DNA from: Buttiauxella noackiae ATCC 51607
GTDB lineage: Bacteria > Pseudomonadota > Gammaproteobacteria > Enterobacterales > Enterobacteriaceae
Assembly (NCBI RefSeq): GCF_001654865.1
Contig: NZ_LXEO01000047.1
Location: 154,187 to 218,186 of the forward strand
Direction of reading: 5' to 3'
DNA length: 64,000 nt
A model generated the notes under the pieces. It saw only the letters and a list, made by a program, of their open reading frames with translations. It was not told the origin of the DNA and made no database searches. Shown one piece after another: positions 30,979-42,452 of this stretch; position 1 is the first letter of the stretch, and every line of letters starts with the position of its first letter. The translations under genes and the position numbers were made by a program.

Positions 30979-31251
30979 TTAGCCGCGCACGTTAAAGCGC
31001 AACTGCCCTTCCAGCTCTTCCTCTGCTTCGTCAAAAAGCAAAACCAAAGCCCCATAACGCCGCCTTTGCATCTCAGGTAAATGAACAAACTCGATCTCCG
31101 CCGGGAGAGGTAAAGTGCCCCCGATGACCACATCCCATAAACTATCGAGATCGTGGACCTGCTTTTTCTCAAGTTGAAATGCCTGGGTAAAGTGACGATA
31201 GAATCCAGGCTGGTCTTCTATCTGACTAAAATCAAAGGTGTATTTTTTCAT
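30979..31251 (-). CDS. yhcO: YhcO, barstar-like protein
   Basis: 90 residues. It resembles barstar ([38 protein letters not shown]), the inhibitor of the ribonuclease barnase. No barnase-like gene is seen nearby, so the partner is unknown. It starts 30 bp after the stop of the gabD-like gene on the same strand with no terminator between, so the two may be cotranscribed. Confidence 0.87.
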   Translation of the reverse strand: MKKYTFDFSQIEDQPGFYRHFTQAFQLEKKQVHDLDSLWDVVIGGTLPLPAEIEFVHLPEMQRRRYGALVLLFDEAEEELEGQLRFNVRG

Positions 31252-31281
31252 TGCTTGCCACCTTAACCAGAACGAATCGTT

Positions 31282-32736
31282 CTACAACCCACCAATATGC
31301 AAGGTTTTGACTTCCAGAAACTCATCCAGACCCAATACTGAACCCTCACGGCCAAGACCAGACTCTTTCACGCCGCCAAATGGTCCCAATTCAGTCGAAA
31401 CTGCGCATTCGTTAATACCTATCATGCCGCTTTCAAGTGCCTGAGAGACACGGAATACACGCGATAGATTCTGAGTATAGAAGTAGGCAGCTAAACCAAA
31501 TGGCGTATTATTTGCCCGCTCAATGACTTCCTCTTCCGTTTTGAAACGGAAACAGGCAGCCACAGGGCCAAATGTCTCTTCCTGTGCCAGTTTCATATCG
31601 TCATTCGCACCAATAATCACAGTGGGCTGCCAGAAGTTGCCACCCAATTCATGGATCTTGCCACCCACCAGCACTTTGCCACCCTTCGCTTGCGCATCTT
31701 CCACGTGTTCACGGACCTTATCGACTGCGGATTTCTCAATTAATGGTCCGACAACGACGCCCTCTTCCAGACCATTCCCGACTTTGAGAGCTTTGACCGC
31801 CTCCGCCAGTTTGTTGACGAACTGGTCGTAAACCTTTTCTTGAATGAAGAAACGGTTAACGCTGACACACACCTGGCCTGCGTTGCGGAATTTGTTGGCA
31901 ATAGCTCCTTTCACGGCTTCATCGATATCAGCATCATCAAAGACGATATATGGTGCGTTACCGCCTAATTCCATTGAGACTTTTTTCATCGTTTCAGCGG
32001 CATTACGCACCAGCGTTTTGCCAACGGCGGTGGAACCGGTGAATGAAATTTTCCGGACTTCGTGGCTCGCCATAATGGCGTCGCTGATTTCTTGCGTATT
32101 ACCGGCTACAGCATTTAACACACCATCAGGTACGCCCGCTTTTTTCGCCAGCGCGAGTAAAGCAAATGCTGATAAAGGCGTGTTATTGGCAGGCTTGATA
32201 ACGCCGGTACATCCCGCAGCAAGTGCCGGTCCGAGTTTGCGTGTCAGCATTGCCATTGGGAAATTCCACGGCGTAATAGCGGCGACAACGCCAATCGGTT
32301 CACGGGTTGCCAGGATGCGTGAACCCGGTTTGATAGCTGGAATAATTTCACCATTTGCTCGTTTAGCCTGCTCCGCAAACCACTGAATAAAACTCGCGGC
32401 GTACTCGACTTCCCCTTCCGCCTCTTTCAACGGCTTGCCTTGTTCGGTGGTCATCAAGCGGCCGAGCCAACTCTTGTTCTCAATAATCAATTGGAACCAG
32501 CGGTAGAGAATGGTGGAGCGTTCTTTGGCCGTTTTTGCACGCCATGCGGGAAAGGCTTTAGCCGCAGCGGCAATAGCCTCTTCAGCCTCTTTTTTACCAG
32601 CCTCTGCGACTTTAGCGACGACTTCACCTGTGGCGGGATTGAGAACATCGAAAGTTTGACTGAGTTTCCGCCATTCACCATTTACGAGATAGCCAGTGTT
32701 GAATAATTCACTGTCCTGGAGTGCCTGATTTGTCAT
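31282..32736 (-). CDS. gabD: NAD(P)-dependent succinate-semialdehyde dehydrogenase-like protein
   Basis: 484 residues, the length of GabD. Aldehyde-dehydrogenase motifs: PWNFPMAMLTRKLGPALAAG, cofactor-binding FTGSTAVGK, catalytic Glu256 (SMELGGNAP) and Cys290 (NAGQVC), and ETFGPVA. It would oxidise succinate semialdehyde, or a similar omega-semialdehyde, to the acid. GabD normally has a second cysteine two residues after the catalytic one (CVC); here it is CVS, so redox control through that pair is absent. No GABA transaminase or transporter is nearby, so the real substrate is uncertain. It is not at this locus in E. coli. Confidence 0.75.
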   Translation of the reverse strand: MTNQALQDSELFNTGYLVNGEWRKLSQTFDVLNPATGEVVAKVAEAGKKEAEEAIAAAAKAFPAWRAKTAKERSTILYRWFQLIIENKSWLGRLMTTEQGKPLKEAEGEVEYAASFIQWFAEQAKRANGEIIPAIKPGSRILATREPIGVVAAITPWNFPMAMLTRKLGPALAAGCTGVIKPANNTPLSAFALLALAKKAGVPDGVLNAVAGNTQEISDAIMASHEVRKISFTGSTAVGKTLVRNAAETMKKVSMELGGNAPYIVFDDADIDEAVKGAIANKFRNAGQVCVSVNRFFIQEKVYDQFVNKLAEAVKALKVGNGLEEGVVVGPLIEKSAVDKVREHVEDAQAKGGKVLVGGKIHELGGNFWQPTVIIGANDDMKLAQEETFGPVAACFRFKTEEEVIERANNTPFGLAAYFYTQNLSRVFRVSQALESGMIGINECAVSTELGPFGGVKESGLGREGSVLGLDEFLEVKTLHIGGL

Positions 32737-32800
32737 AATTTTCTCCTGTTATGAATTACGCATCTGCAACTTGCAGTCTGACGGGTATAAGTATAGATAC

Positions 32801-32825
32801 AAAAAAGCCGACGTAAGCGTCGGCT
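32801..32825 (-). terminator. Terminator of aaeXAB
   Basis: Stem AGCCGACG (32806-32813)/CGTCGGCT (32818-32825), loop TAAG, with a minus-strand TTTTTT run. It lies immediately after the aaeB stop. Confidence 0.9.
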
Positions 32826-32829
32826 ATGG

Positions 32830-34791
32830 TTAAGCATCTATCAGGGCATGCTGGTATTTATGGAGCACATGCGCCAGGCGCTTCACAGGTTCGGTAACCT
32901 GTAGCGGCGCCTCCCAGACACGCAATTTCTCCTGGTAGATATCTAATTCCTCCAGCAACTGCTGGAAGTAACGCCGCCTTTTGTCGTCGCTGGATGCTGA
33001 AATCACGCGGTCTGCCGTTTTACGCAGTTGTCGATGGAAAGCAGAAAGATCGTCATTCACCGGAATCGGCGCATCGCGCAATCTCTGGTGAGCAATAATC
33101 AAAATCAGCGCTAAACGGTAGCGGTCGATATCGCCAGGAAACGTATTAAGCAGTAAGAAAAGTTGCTGATAAAGCGCAGGAAGATGGTTCTCTTTACGGC
33201 GATTGTTGTTGGTCGTCAGTGCTGAAACTGCGGCCGAGACAAACTGGTTCAACAGCGTGCGGCCGGTGCGCTCTTTCGAGTTATCACGAATCAGCAATAT
33301 CACCATCAATGCCAGGAAACAGCCAACGATCTGCCCCAATGCGCCGTCCAGGAAAGTGTTGAGGTGAAACGTCATCGGGTTATCGAGAACAATGACATTA
33401 ATTGTCCCAGCCAATGCCCCCATAGAGCCCAGACGTCGTTTCTGCACTTCAATCCCAATGAAGAAACCAAGCAAACCGAGGCTAATACACAGCAGTAGAA
33501 TACTTTGTTGCGTAGAAGGAATGACAACCAAGAAGTAGAAAGCACCTAGCGGCAGCGCTACCAGCATTCCGTATAAGAAGTCGATCGCTACCATGCGCGG
33601 ATTGGGTAAGCGCATCGCCAGTGATGTGACAACGGCGATCATAACCATAGCGCCGCTTCCTGATGTCCAGCCTGTCCATAGCCAGAACAAGCTACCAAGC
33701 AGACAAGAAACGGTGGTGCGCCAAAAGTTGATCATTGCGTGATGGCCTTCGGCAGACTGCACTTTGACCACCACTTCCTGGGTCAATACTTCCTCTTCCA
33801 CCACGCTAATACGCGTATTGCTGGCCACACCCCGTTTTAGCAAAAGGAAGCGGGTGATTGCGCCAGTCCAACTGCTGATAGTAACGGGAGTATTTTTCTC
33901 GCCAGCGTAGGAGATGAATTTGCGGATAACCTTCACCTGCTTATGGACATCAGCAGCCGTTTCCACGGGCGCCTCAAACAGCGCGCGGAATTCGGGCGTG
34001 ACGAATTCGGGGCGCGTGTTTTGAATCAGATAGGTTTCACAGGCCTGCGTGATGAGCGTAAGCGAAATAGTATTGATTGCCTTCAGGCGGCGGTTTGCCC
34101 GGCCCCAGCGAGCAGATTCAATATTGAGATTGGTACGCATCCCTTCGAGAGCCGTGGTGCGGCGCACAAGACCTGCCCACGCTTTATCAACCACCTCTTT
34201 ATCGCCATGCGCAATACACAGCTGCATCAGTCGATATTGGTCCACCAGCAAATTATCTAACTCGCGATCAATTTCCTGTTTGATAGAACGCGGGGAAAAG
34301 AGCAAGTCAGCGAGAATCGCGCAAACAATACCGATTACGATTTCACTGCAGCGCTCCACCGCAAACTGTGGTGTCAAAAGTGGATGAGCCTGAATAGTGA
34401 CGACAATAATTAGCGCCGTGTAGCCGGAAAGCCCCCACGCGTAAGAGTTTTCGACTTTAACCAGAGAGGAAATCCAGGTACAAAAACCAGCCCAGATACA
34501 GCACACCAGCAGCATCACTACCGGTGCACGAATCAGTAAAGTGATAATAAACAGGGCAGCAAAACAGCCGATAAATGTGCCAACAATACGCAGCATGCCG
34601 CGATAGCGAATTGCGCCAGAATAGGGTTCACCACCTGCGGCAAACGCCGGACCTGCCGCAACGATAGCCGCTGTCAGCACCGCCCAACGAGGGGTTTCAA
34701 GCTGGAAATGGAACCCGACAAACATTGCCAATACGATGGCAAAAGCCAGCTTAATGGCAAAGCGCAGATGTAACCGCGAGATAAAATACAT
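32830..34791 (-). CDS. aaeB: AaeB, aromatic carboxylic acid efflux pump subunit
   Basis: 653 residues (655 in E. coli). FUSC-type membrane protein with two sets of about six hydrophobic helices (residues about 15-165 and 370-510) separated by a soluble region. With AaeA it exports p-hydroxybenzoate and related aromatic acids. It begins 12 bp after aaeA and ends at a terminator. Confidence 0.93.
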   Translation of the reverse strand: MYFISRLHLRFAIKLAFAIVLAMFVGFHFQLETPRWAVLTAAIVAAGPAFAAGGEPYSGAIRYRGMLRIVGTFIGCFAALFIITLLIRAPVVMLLVCCIWAGFCTWISSLVKVENSYAWGLSGYTALIIVVTIQAHPLLTPQFAVERCSEIVIGIVCAILADLLFSPRSIKQEIDRELDNLLVDQYRLMQLCIAHGDKEVVDKAWAGLVRRTTALEGMRTNLNIESARWGRANRRLKAINTISLTLITQACETYLIQNTRPEFVTPEFRALFEAPVETAADVHKQVKVIRKFISYAGEKNTPVTISSWTGAITRFLLLKRGVASNTRISVVEEEVLTQEVVVKVQSAEGHHAMINFWRTTVSCLLGSLFWLWTGWTSGSGAMVMIAVVTSLAMRLPNPRMVAIDFLYGMLVALPLGAFYFLVVIPSTQQSILLLCISLGLLGFFIGIEVQKRRLGSMGALAGTINVIVLDNPMTFHLNTFLDGALGQIVGCFLALMVILLIRDNSKERTGRTLLNQFVSAAVSALTTNNNRRKENHLPALYQQLFLLLNTFPGDIDRYRLALILIIAHQRLRDAPIPVNDDLSAFHRQLRKTADRVISASSDDKRRRYFQQLLEELDIYQEKLRVWEAPLQVTEPVKRLAHVLHKYQHALIDA

Positions 34792-34803
34792 ATCAACCTA
34801 CGC

Positions 34804-35736
34804 TTAGCCGAACTCACGCAGGCGATGCATGAATTTGATAAATACCGAATCGTGGTCGGTATCGCGATCTTTATCTCCAGTCACCACGACAGTTGCCGTT
34901 GTCCCGGCGGGATAAAGGTTAGCCTGTTGTTCATCAAGATGAATTCTCACCGGCACACGCTGCGCCAGACGCACCCATTCCAGGTTGGAATCAACTGTCG
35001 CCATCCCTTTGGTATCTCGGGTACTGCTGGCGTTGGTTACCCCAGCAGAAATACTGTCTACAGTTCCGCGTAATACACGATTGCTGCCAAGTGGCGTGAT
35101 TTGCACACGATAACCAGGGCGAATGCCATCGAGTTTGGTTTCTTCCATATAGGCCAGAATGTAGAAAGTGCCGCGTTTGACCAGTGCAACAGCGGTGGAA
35201 CCTCGGGTAATAAATTCACCGGTATAAACATTCAGGTTTGTTATCCAACCTTCGGCTGGCGCACGAATGATAGTGCGTTGCATATCCAACTGTGCCAAAT
35301 CACGGGTCGCTTCAGCCTTCGCTAACTGATGCAAAACGGTCTGCAGCACGTTATTAGATTGCTCAATCTCCTCACGCGACATCGCCTGAGTCCCTAATGA
35401 ATTACGACGCCCTGCTTCACGGCGTTTTTCCCCGGCCAGCGCCTGGTAGTAGGCAACATCGGCCTGTGCCTGCTCGAGCGCTTTCTGATAACGCGGCTGG
35501 TCGATGGTGAATAGAATTTGATCCTTCTTCACCAGTTGGTTGTCATGAACCTTCACATCGGTAATTAAGCCCGATACGTCTGGCGCAATAGCGACAACGT
35601 CTGCGGTAAAGCGAGCATCACGCGTCCATGGAGATTCGGTATAGAACACCCATGCACGGAAGATAGCGATGAAAGCCAGCAGCACCAGAATCAGTGTGAT
35701 GGCAGTGCGGGTTATTTTTCTTGTTAGTGCTTTCAC
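34804..35736 (-). CDS. aaeA: AaeA, membrane fusion protein of the aromatic acid efflux pump
   Basis: 310 residues using the GTG at 35736, which has GAGG 5 nt upstream and gives the family N-terminus ([17 protein letters not shown]). An ATG at 35751 would extend it by five residues into aaeX. One N-terminal membrane helix, a biotinyl-lipoyl-like domain ([26 protein letters not shown]), a coiled-coil hairpin and a beta-barrel. HlyD/EmrA family. It links AaeB to the outer part of the pump. Confidence 0.94.
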   Translation of the reverse strand: MKALTRKITRTAITLILVLLAFIAIFRAWVFYTESPWTRDARFTADVVAIAPDVSGLITDVKVHDNQLVKKDQILFTIDQPRYQKALEQAQADVAYYQALAGEKRREAGRRNSLGTQAMSREEIEQSNNVLQTVLHQLAKAEATRDLAQLDMQRTIIRAPAEGWITNLNVYTGEFITRGSTAVALVKRGTFYILAYMEETKLDGIRPGYRVQITPLGSNRVLRGTVDSISAGVTNASSTRDTKGMATVDSNLEWVRLAQRVPVRIHLDEQQANLYPAGTTATVVVTGDKDRDTDHDSVFIKFMHRLREFG

Positions 35737-35743
35737 ATCAACC

Positions 35744-35947
35744 TCAAACAAACAGACGAGAGATCAGATAAAACAGGCAGCAATAAAGCGCTGTATTAAA
35801 TAATGCCGGGTGCCAGACAAAATCATAAATTCCCGTCGGTGTAAGCAGACGGCGAACCAACCAGAACAACGCCAGCGAAAGAATTAGCTCGAAGAATATC
35901 GGCGGAAAAGAAAGACCGAATATCACGACAACGGGAAATAGACTCAT
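35744..35947 (-). CDS. aaeX: AaeX, small membrane protein of the aae operon
   Basis: 67 residues, DUF1656, two predicted membrane helices ([18 protein letters not shown] and [16 protein letters not shown]). It is the first gene of aaeXAB; its role is unknown, and it is not essential for efflux in E. coli. The TGA overlaps the ribosome site of aaeA. Confidence 0.92.
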   Translation of the reverse strand: MSLFPVVVIFGLSFPPIFFELILSLALFWLVRRLLTPTGIYDFVWHPALFNTALYCCLFYLISRLFV

Positions 35948-36072
35948 GTTAACCTTGCAGAAAATACGGAAGACACAAACCCTGGGACAGCCAGGAATAC
36001 TGAGCTAACGAGTGATACGGGTCGTGTTGTTAATAATATATTACCGCAATAGTTAGCCCGTTATCTATAATC

Positions 36073-36088
36073 TGTGATCTAAATCACT
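36073..36088. promoter_or_regulatory. CRP-like dyad in the aaeX-aaeR intergenic region
   Basis: TGTGA-TCTAAA-TCACT, containing the perfect inverted repeat GTGAT-CTAA-ATCAC. It lies 19 bp before the aaeR ATG and about 125 bp before aaeX. It matches CRP consensus at 9 of 10 positions; an AaeR operator is an alternative. Confidence 0.45.
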
Positions 36089-36106
36089 TTTAACTCAGAG
36101 TGAACA

Positions 36107-37039
36107 ATGGAAAGACTTAAACGCATGTCGGTATTTGCCAAAGTTGTCGAACTTGGCTCTTTTACCGCCGCGGCCAGGCAGTTGGAAATGAGCGTATCAT
36201 CAATTAGCCAAACCGTTTCCAAATTAGAAGATGAGCTACAGGTCAAGCTGTTAAACCGCAGCACGCGCAGTATTGGGCTTACTGAAGCCGGTAAAATCTA
36301 CTACCTCGGCTGTCGTAAAATGCTGCATGAAGCGCAGGCAGTTCATGAACAACTTTATGCATTTAACAACACACCGATTGGCACGCTGCGCATTGGCAGT
36401 TCTTCAACTATGGCACAAAATGTACTCGCGTCCATGACCGCCGATATGCTCAAAGAGTACCCGGAGTTGACAGTAAATCTTGTCACGGGCATTCCAGCAC
36501 CTGATCTGATTGCTGATGGCCTGGATGTAGTTATTCGTGTGGGTGCATTGCAAGATTCAAGCTTGTTCTCGACCAAACTCGGATCAATGCCGATGGTGAT
36601 TTGCGCCGCCAAAAGTTACCTTCAGCAAAATGGCACACCTGAAAAACCAGCCGATCTGACAAGCCATTCCTGGTTGGAATACAGCATTCGCCCCCATAAT
36701 GAATTCGAGTTGATCGCACCAGAAGGACTGACAATTCGTATGCTGCCGCAAGGGCGGTTTGTCACCAATGATCCTATGACACTGAGTCGTTGGCTAAAAT
36801 TAGGGGCTGGGATCGCTTATGTGCCGCTGATGTGGGTGATCGATGAGATCAATGACGGGACGCTTGAGATCTTGTTGCCGGGCTATCAGTCGGATCCACG
36901 CCCGGTGTATGCCCTATATACCGAAAAAGATAAATTGCCGTTAAAAGTACAGGTGTGTATTAACTACCTGACTGAGTATTTCGTGAAGGTTTCGCACCTT
37001 TATCAAGGTGTTCGCGGGATAAAAAGCAGCCGGGATTAA
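36107..37039 (+). CDS. aaeR: AaeR (QseA), LysR-type activator of aaeXAB
   Basis: 310 residues. N-terminal winged helix (MERLKRMSVFAKVVELGSFT; SVSSISQTVSKLEDELQVKLLNRSTR) and a periplasmic-binding-like effector domain. Divergent from aaeXAB, which it activates in response to aromatic acids in E. coli; in pathogenic E. coli the same protein (QseA) also affects virulence genes. The stop codon lies in the loop of its terminator. Confidence 0.93.
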   Translation: MERLKRMSVFAKVVELGSFTAAARQLEMSVSSISQTVSKLEDELQVKLLNRSTRSIGLTEAGKIYYLGCRKMLHEAQAVHEQLYAFNNTPIGTLRIGSSSTMAQNVLASMTADMLKEYPELTVNLVTGIPAPDLIADGLDVVIRVGALQDSSLFSTKLGSMPMVICAAKSYLQQNGTPEKPADLTSHSWLEYSIRPHNEFELIAPEGLTIRMLPQGRFVTNDPMTLSRWLKLGAGIAYVPLMWVIDEINDGTLEILLPGYQSDPRPVYALYTEKDKLPLKVQVCINYLTEYFVKVSHLYQGVRGIKSSRD

Positions 37040-37054
37040 CCCGGCTGTTTTTTT
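37021..37054. terminator. Bidirectional terminator between aaeR and tldD
   Basis: Stem CAGCCGGG (37027-37034)/CCCGGCTG (37040-37047), loop ATTAA, then TTTTTTT; AAAAA precedes it. The aaeR TAA (37037-37039) is in the loop, so a ribosome finishing aaeR would cover the hairpin. Confidence 0.88.
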
Positions 37055-37072
37055 ACTTTGGAAAGAGAAGTT

Positions 37073-38539
<1,467 letters not shown>

Positions 38540-38592
38540 CTATCGATTGGAGATATCTATTGAGCTTGCGGCAATTAGCCGTCCGCGTCAAA

Positions 38593-41500
38593 TCACTTAG
38601 CGTCGTTAACTCTTGGCTGACGGAGCACTTCATTAATTTGCGGTTGGTCGACCGAACCAGTGATGTGGTAGCGCAACACGGAGATTTTACTCCACAAAGG
38701 CCCTAACACTTTACTAGCGGCAAACACTGCGGCACCTATTATCGGGTTAACCACAAAAGCAGTCGCCACGCCGACGGTCGCAGAGATTTCAGGTGCGACA
38801 ACGGCTTCAAGATCAAGTCGGCGCCGAACCAGATCAACGGAGCCTTTCATGCCGATATCAGCTTCCAGACCATCAACCAACGTATCGTCAGTATGCAACA
38901 CGCCATCTTTGATCCAGGCCGTACTACGGATGGAATCAAAATAGAAACCATCACCGAAGGTATCGCTGAAATCGAAACGCAACTTACGCATTAACGCATC
39001 GACACTCACCAACCGCAGCAACTGCCCGGCGTGACCTGTGCCCAGATCGGCAATCTGGCCTTTACCCAATTTGATATGAAGGATTCCGTTTAGTGAAGCA
39101 AAGTCAGGCTGCCAGGGTTTATCACGCCAATGCAGATCATAATCCGCATCAAATGATGAACCCTGAATTGGCGTTTTAACGCCAAAGAAATTGGTTGCAG
39201 CATCAAGCTTACCGCCATGAAGTTTACCTTTTATGGAGGTGCGCTCTTCTGCTGGACTGTTAACCCATTGACCACTGCCGGTTAGCCTTGCAAATCCTGA
39301 ATCGACTAAACCATTTTCTAATTCCAGCGTGTTCCCTTTAACAGCGAGATCACCTTCAATGCGGCCATATTTTTGCCCCCACAACCAACATTCGGCGCAA
39401 CGCAGTTGCAGATCAGGCCAGTTGCGGAAATCAATTGAAGTATTGTCTCCCAGTGGAGAACTGCTGGTCGTTTTGGCTGTGCTATTGCCCCAATTAGGGT
39501 TGAAATAGAGGTATTTGATTGCTGCGCGCCACGGTGCATTATCTTGCATCGTCAACGAGCCATTCACTTCACGCCCCTGTGCTTCAACACGCGTACCGCC
39601 AGGTATCGCGTGGGAAACCAGACTCAGGTTATTCCACTGCTGCCCAGCGAAAGTCAGCGAAGGCGTACGTAACGTAACATCCGATGGGAATGATGCAGAG
39701 TTACCGACACTTTCTGCCGCCCCCTGGCTAAACAGCGCTAACCATTGCGCACCGTCCATCGCAGGGAGATCAAGCTCAACACCTGGATTGTCAGGTAACG
39801 GTGGAATGGTGTGGCTGTTCGCTGCCCAAATAGCCCGATCCAGTGTCAGTTTCTTATTCAGTAGCCAGCGGCTGGAGAAGTGATTTGTCGGCCCCGCATT
39901 ACCCGTCAAATTAAAGCTATTCAGGTCGCCTTTCACTGCAACTTTCAATGGCAATGCCTGACCCGCTGATTTATTAACTGGCGCAGGTAAGTGACTACTC
40001 ACATTTTTCAGATCTGCATCCACATTGACCTGATAATTCGCCTCTCCATGGTAAGGAAGCGTAATCGCCACATCCCCTTTCCACGGGACATTTCCGCTCA
40101 ACTCTTTATTAACCGGCTCAGGCAAAACACCCATTTTTGTTGGCTGCCAGTCGCCCAGCAAATTGACGCCAATCTTGTAATCTTTCTCACCAGTTTTAGT
40201 ATTAAAATCAATACCTACTGCCTGGTTAAACCAGGTGGCTTTTAACGGTTCGCTTTTCAAATCGCCGTTCACAAAGCTGAATTTACCCGTCAGGTTGCTC
40301 AGCGTGCTGGAGAGCGGTTTTATCAACAGCGTATTGTTGTGAAGTTGGACGTCGCCTGAAGCGGTGGTCATATCGCCATTAAATGGGATATCCAGATGTA
40401 AGCGAGCATTCACATCCCCACCAATCTGGAGTTCATCGAGAGCAGCAGACAGTGAATCTTTTAGAGGTGTTTCTTTGAAATACGGGCCAACTGCACTTCC
40501 AGGGCCGCTGATATCAGAATCAATCAACAGTTTTTCTTTCGAGTAATCCGGGATAATAGCCGTAAGGTTGCGCCCAGTAACTCCCCCGAGTTTCACTTCA
40601 TTAGACTTCATCCATAAACCATCATTGATGAAATCAAGCGTGATATTCAGATTCTCTAATGCCGGCCAGTCAGGCTGGAAAGCAAATTTTGCATTGCGTA
40701 GCGGAACGTAGACCTCAAATTGCCCTTCGTTATGCAGATAAGGGAAAAGATGGGGGTTGCCGCCATAGACCAACGTCGCGTTATCGGCTTCACCACCCTG
40801 AATAGCGCCACTGAGGTAATCAACCAGCTCTTTGCCCATCAGGTTTTCAGGGAAATAGCGCCAGGCATCCGCACCGTTATTGGTACTGATTCCGGCTAAA
40901 ATACCTAACCATGGGTCACCCCCCTCAGGCTGGTAATAACGGAAGTCGCCTGCCGCCCATACCGAGCGAGCTTTTACATCAAGATTTTTGCCATCAAGCT
41001 GGAAACCAGAAGCATTTTTCCGCCACTCAAGCGTTGCGGCGCCATGTTCAATCTCCAGCGGTGCGCGGAAGACACCTTCATAAGGCATTTTAGCATCAAG
41101 GACCTGTGCATTAAGCTGCCCGTGGGCAAGGCTACCGGTAATTGAACCTGCGAAGTGTTCAACACCGGGAAGCATTTTCCATTGGTTCCAACTCACATCT
41201 TTCCAGCGCCCTTGCATGCGGGTGCTTTCCGTTTGCTGGAGCGGGATATCCAGTGCCAGCACATCAATGTGCCCTCGAGGTTGCAAGGAGGTCCAAATAT
41301 CGCCTAAATCAGGGGAAATTTTTGCGGCTATTGGCAGTAAACCAGTGAAGCTTTCTAGCTCCATGTTTGTGGCGCGGACGCGCAATTCTTCACCGCGCGT
41401 ATTCTCTTTCCCGCCCACATCCTGCGGAGCAATCCACGCTAAAGATAGCGAACCTTTTGGCCAGGTTTTGCCATCAAGGGTGATATTCGTTGAGGGAATA

Positions 41501-42393
41501 GCAAGATTCCAGCCCGCTTGTGAACGATCAACATGGGCCATTAAATTATCAACGGATAACTGGTGTGCGGAGCTTTTCCCCGCCCAGCTTGCACCGCCTT
41601 GCTTCAGCCAGATATTGCCACCAGCAATATCGCCCTCTTTGATATCCATCCATGCTTCGAGGGTGAATTTGGCAGTCTGTAAATTAACATTGTCCTTCAT
41701 CCAGCGGCCAAGCCACGGTTTTACGTCAACGTTGTCAGCCTGTAGCCAGACTTTGCCGATATTGAGCAGGCCATTTTCGTCCCGTAAATCCATCCGCACT
41801 TTTGCCAGACCGTGTTGCCCGGTAAAGCTCGACAGACTGACCAGCCCTTCAGCACGGTGACGGTTTTTGGTGTTAAGCCAGGTAAGTTGTGGGATCGTGA
41901 GTTCAGCACGTTGGCCAGATAGAGTCAGGAAACTAAGGGAGCTGTCGCGCAAATCAAAGTGATCGAACTGGCGTAAAAAGAGATCGCTGATTTTACCCGG
42001 CTCAAACTTACCGTCCCCCTGATTCTGGCTCAGTGGAGTATTGGTGCGCATCTGTAGCTGGTAAAAAGTGAGGTCGCGGAATTGCCAACGCGCATGCAAA
42101 ATACTTTGCCAAAGGTCGAGCGCCAGCGTCACGCGCTTAACGCTCAACTCACCGCCGTCTTTCAGACCGGCTTTAACATCGCGCACATCCAGAGTTGGGC
42201 CAAAGTTTTCCCAACTTGCCTTTATCTGGCTGGCATCGACAGGCGTGCCAGTCATCGCTTCAATTTTATCTAACAAAGCCGGGCGCCAGGCATCGAGATG
42301 CGGCAAAACCAGCCGCAAACCACTCACCAGCAGTGCGACGATAACGATAAGCGTTGCGCCAGTGAGTAGCAGAATGCCGGGCAGTCGCCTCAC
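38593..42393 (-). CDS. yhdP: YhdP, AsmA-like envelope protein for phospholipid transport
   Basis: 1266 residues, the same as E. coli. A GTG start at 42393 follows AAGGAGATATAC. One N-terminal membrane helix (LPGILLLTGATLIVIVALLVSG), then a long repeated beta-strand region forming a hydrophobic groove across the periplasm, and a conserved C-terminal DUF3971/AsmA_2 region (ALMRKLRFDFSDTFGDGFYFDS). Together with TamB and YdbH it moves phospholipids to the outer membrane. No frame break was found. Confidence 0.93.
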   Translation of the reverse strand: MRRLPGILLLTGATLIVIVALLVSGLRLVLPHLDAWRPALLDKIEAMTGTPVDASQIKASWENFGPTLDVRDVKAGLKDGGELSVKRVTLALDLWQSILHARWQFRDLTFYQLQMRTNTPLSQNQGDGKFEPGKISDLFLRQFDHFDLRDSSLSFLTLSGQRAELTIPQLTWLNTKNRHRAEGLVSLSSFTGQHGLAKVRMDLRDENGLLNIGKVWLQADNVDVKPWLGRWMKDNVNLQTAKFTLEAWMDIKEGDIAGGNIWLKQGGASWAGKSSAHQLSVDNLMAHVDRSQAGWNLAIPSTNITLDGKTWPKGSLSLAWIAPQDVGGKENTRGEELRVRATNMELESFTGLLPIAAKISPDLGDIWTSLQPRGHIDVLALDIPLQQTESTRMQGRWKDVSWNQWKMLPGVEHFAGSITGSLAHGQLNAQVLDAKMPYEGVFRAPLEIEHGAATLEWRKNASGFQLDGKNLDVKARSVWAAGDFRYYQPEGGDPWLGILAGISTNNGADAWRYFPENLMGKELVDYLSGAIQGGEADNATLVYGGNPHLFPYLHNEGQFEVYVPLRNAKFAFQPDWPALENLNITLDFINDGLWMKSNEVKLGGVTGRNLTAIIPDYSKEKLLIDSDISGPGSAVGPYFKETPLKDSLSAALDELQIGGDVNARLHLDIPFNGDMTTASGDVQLHNNTLLIKPLSSTLSNLTGKFSFVNGDLKSEPLKATWFNQAVGIDFNTKTGEKDYKIGVNLLGDWQPTKMGVLPEPVNKELSGNVPWKGDVAITLPYHGEANYQVNVDADLKNVSSHLPAPVNKSAGQALPLKVAVKGDLNSFNLTGNAGPTNHFSSRWLLNKKLTLDRAIWAANSHTIPPLPDNPGVELDLPAMDGAQWLALFSQGAAESVGNSASFPSDVTLRTPSLTFAGQQWNNLSLVSHAIPGGTRVEAQGREVNGSLTMQDNAPWRAAIKYLYFNPNWGNSTAKTTSSSPLGDNTSIDFRNWPDLQLRCAECWLWGQKYGRIEGDLAVKGNTLELENGLVDSGFARLTGSGQWVNSPAEERTSIKGKLHGGKLDAATNFFGVKTPIQGSSFDADYDLHWRDKPWQPDFASLNGILHIKLGKGQIADLGTGHAGQLLRLVSVDALMRKLRFDFSDTFGDGFYFDSIRSTAWIKDGVLHTDDTLVDGLEADIGMKGSVDLVRRRLDLEAVVAPEISATVGVATAFVVNPIIGAAVFAASKVLGPLWSKISVLRYHITGSVDQPQINEVLRQPRVNDAK

Positions 42394-42452
42394 GTATATC
42401 TCCTTGTTAGCCGCCGGAGCGGAACTCGAACCTGCGCCAACCGCACAGAGAG

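Noticed and set aside
38593..42393. Long opposite-strand frames within yhdP, mdh, gltB and degQ
   Set aside because: They are shadows of strongly conserved genes and show no signal, domain or ribosome site of their own.
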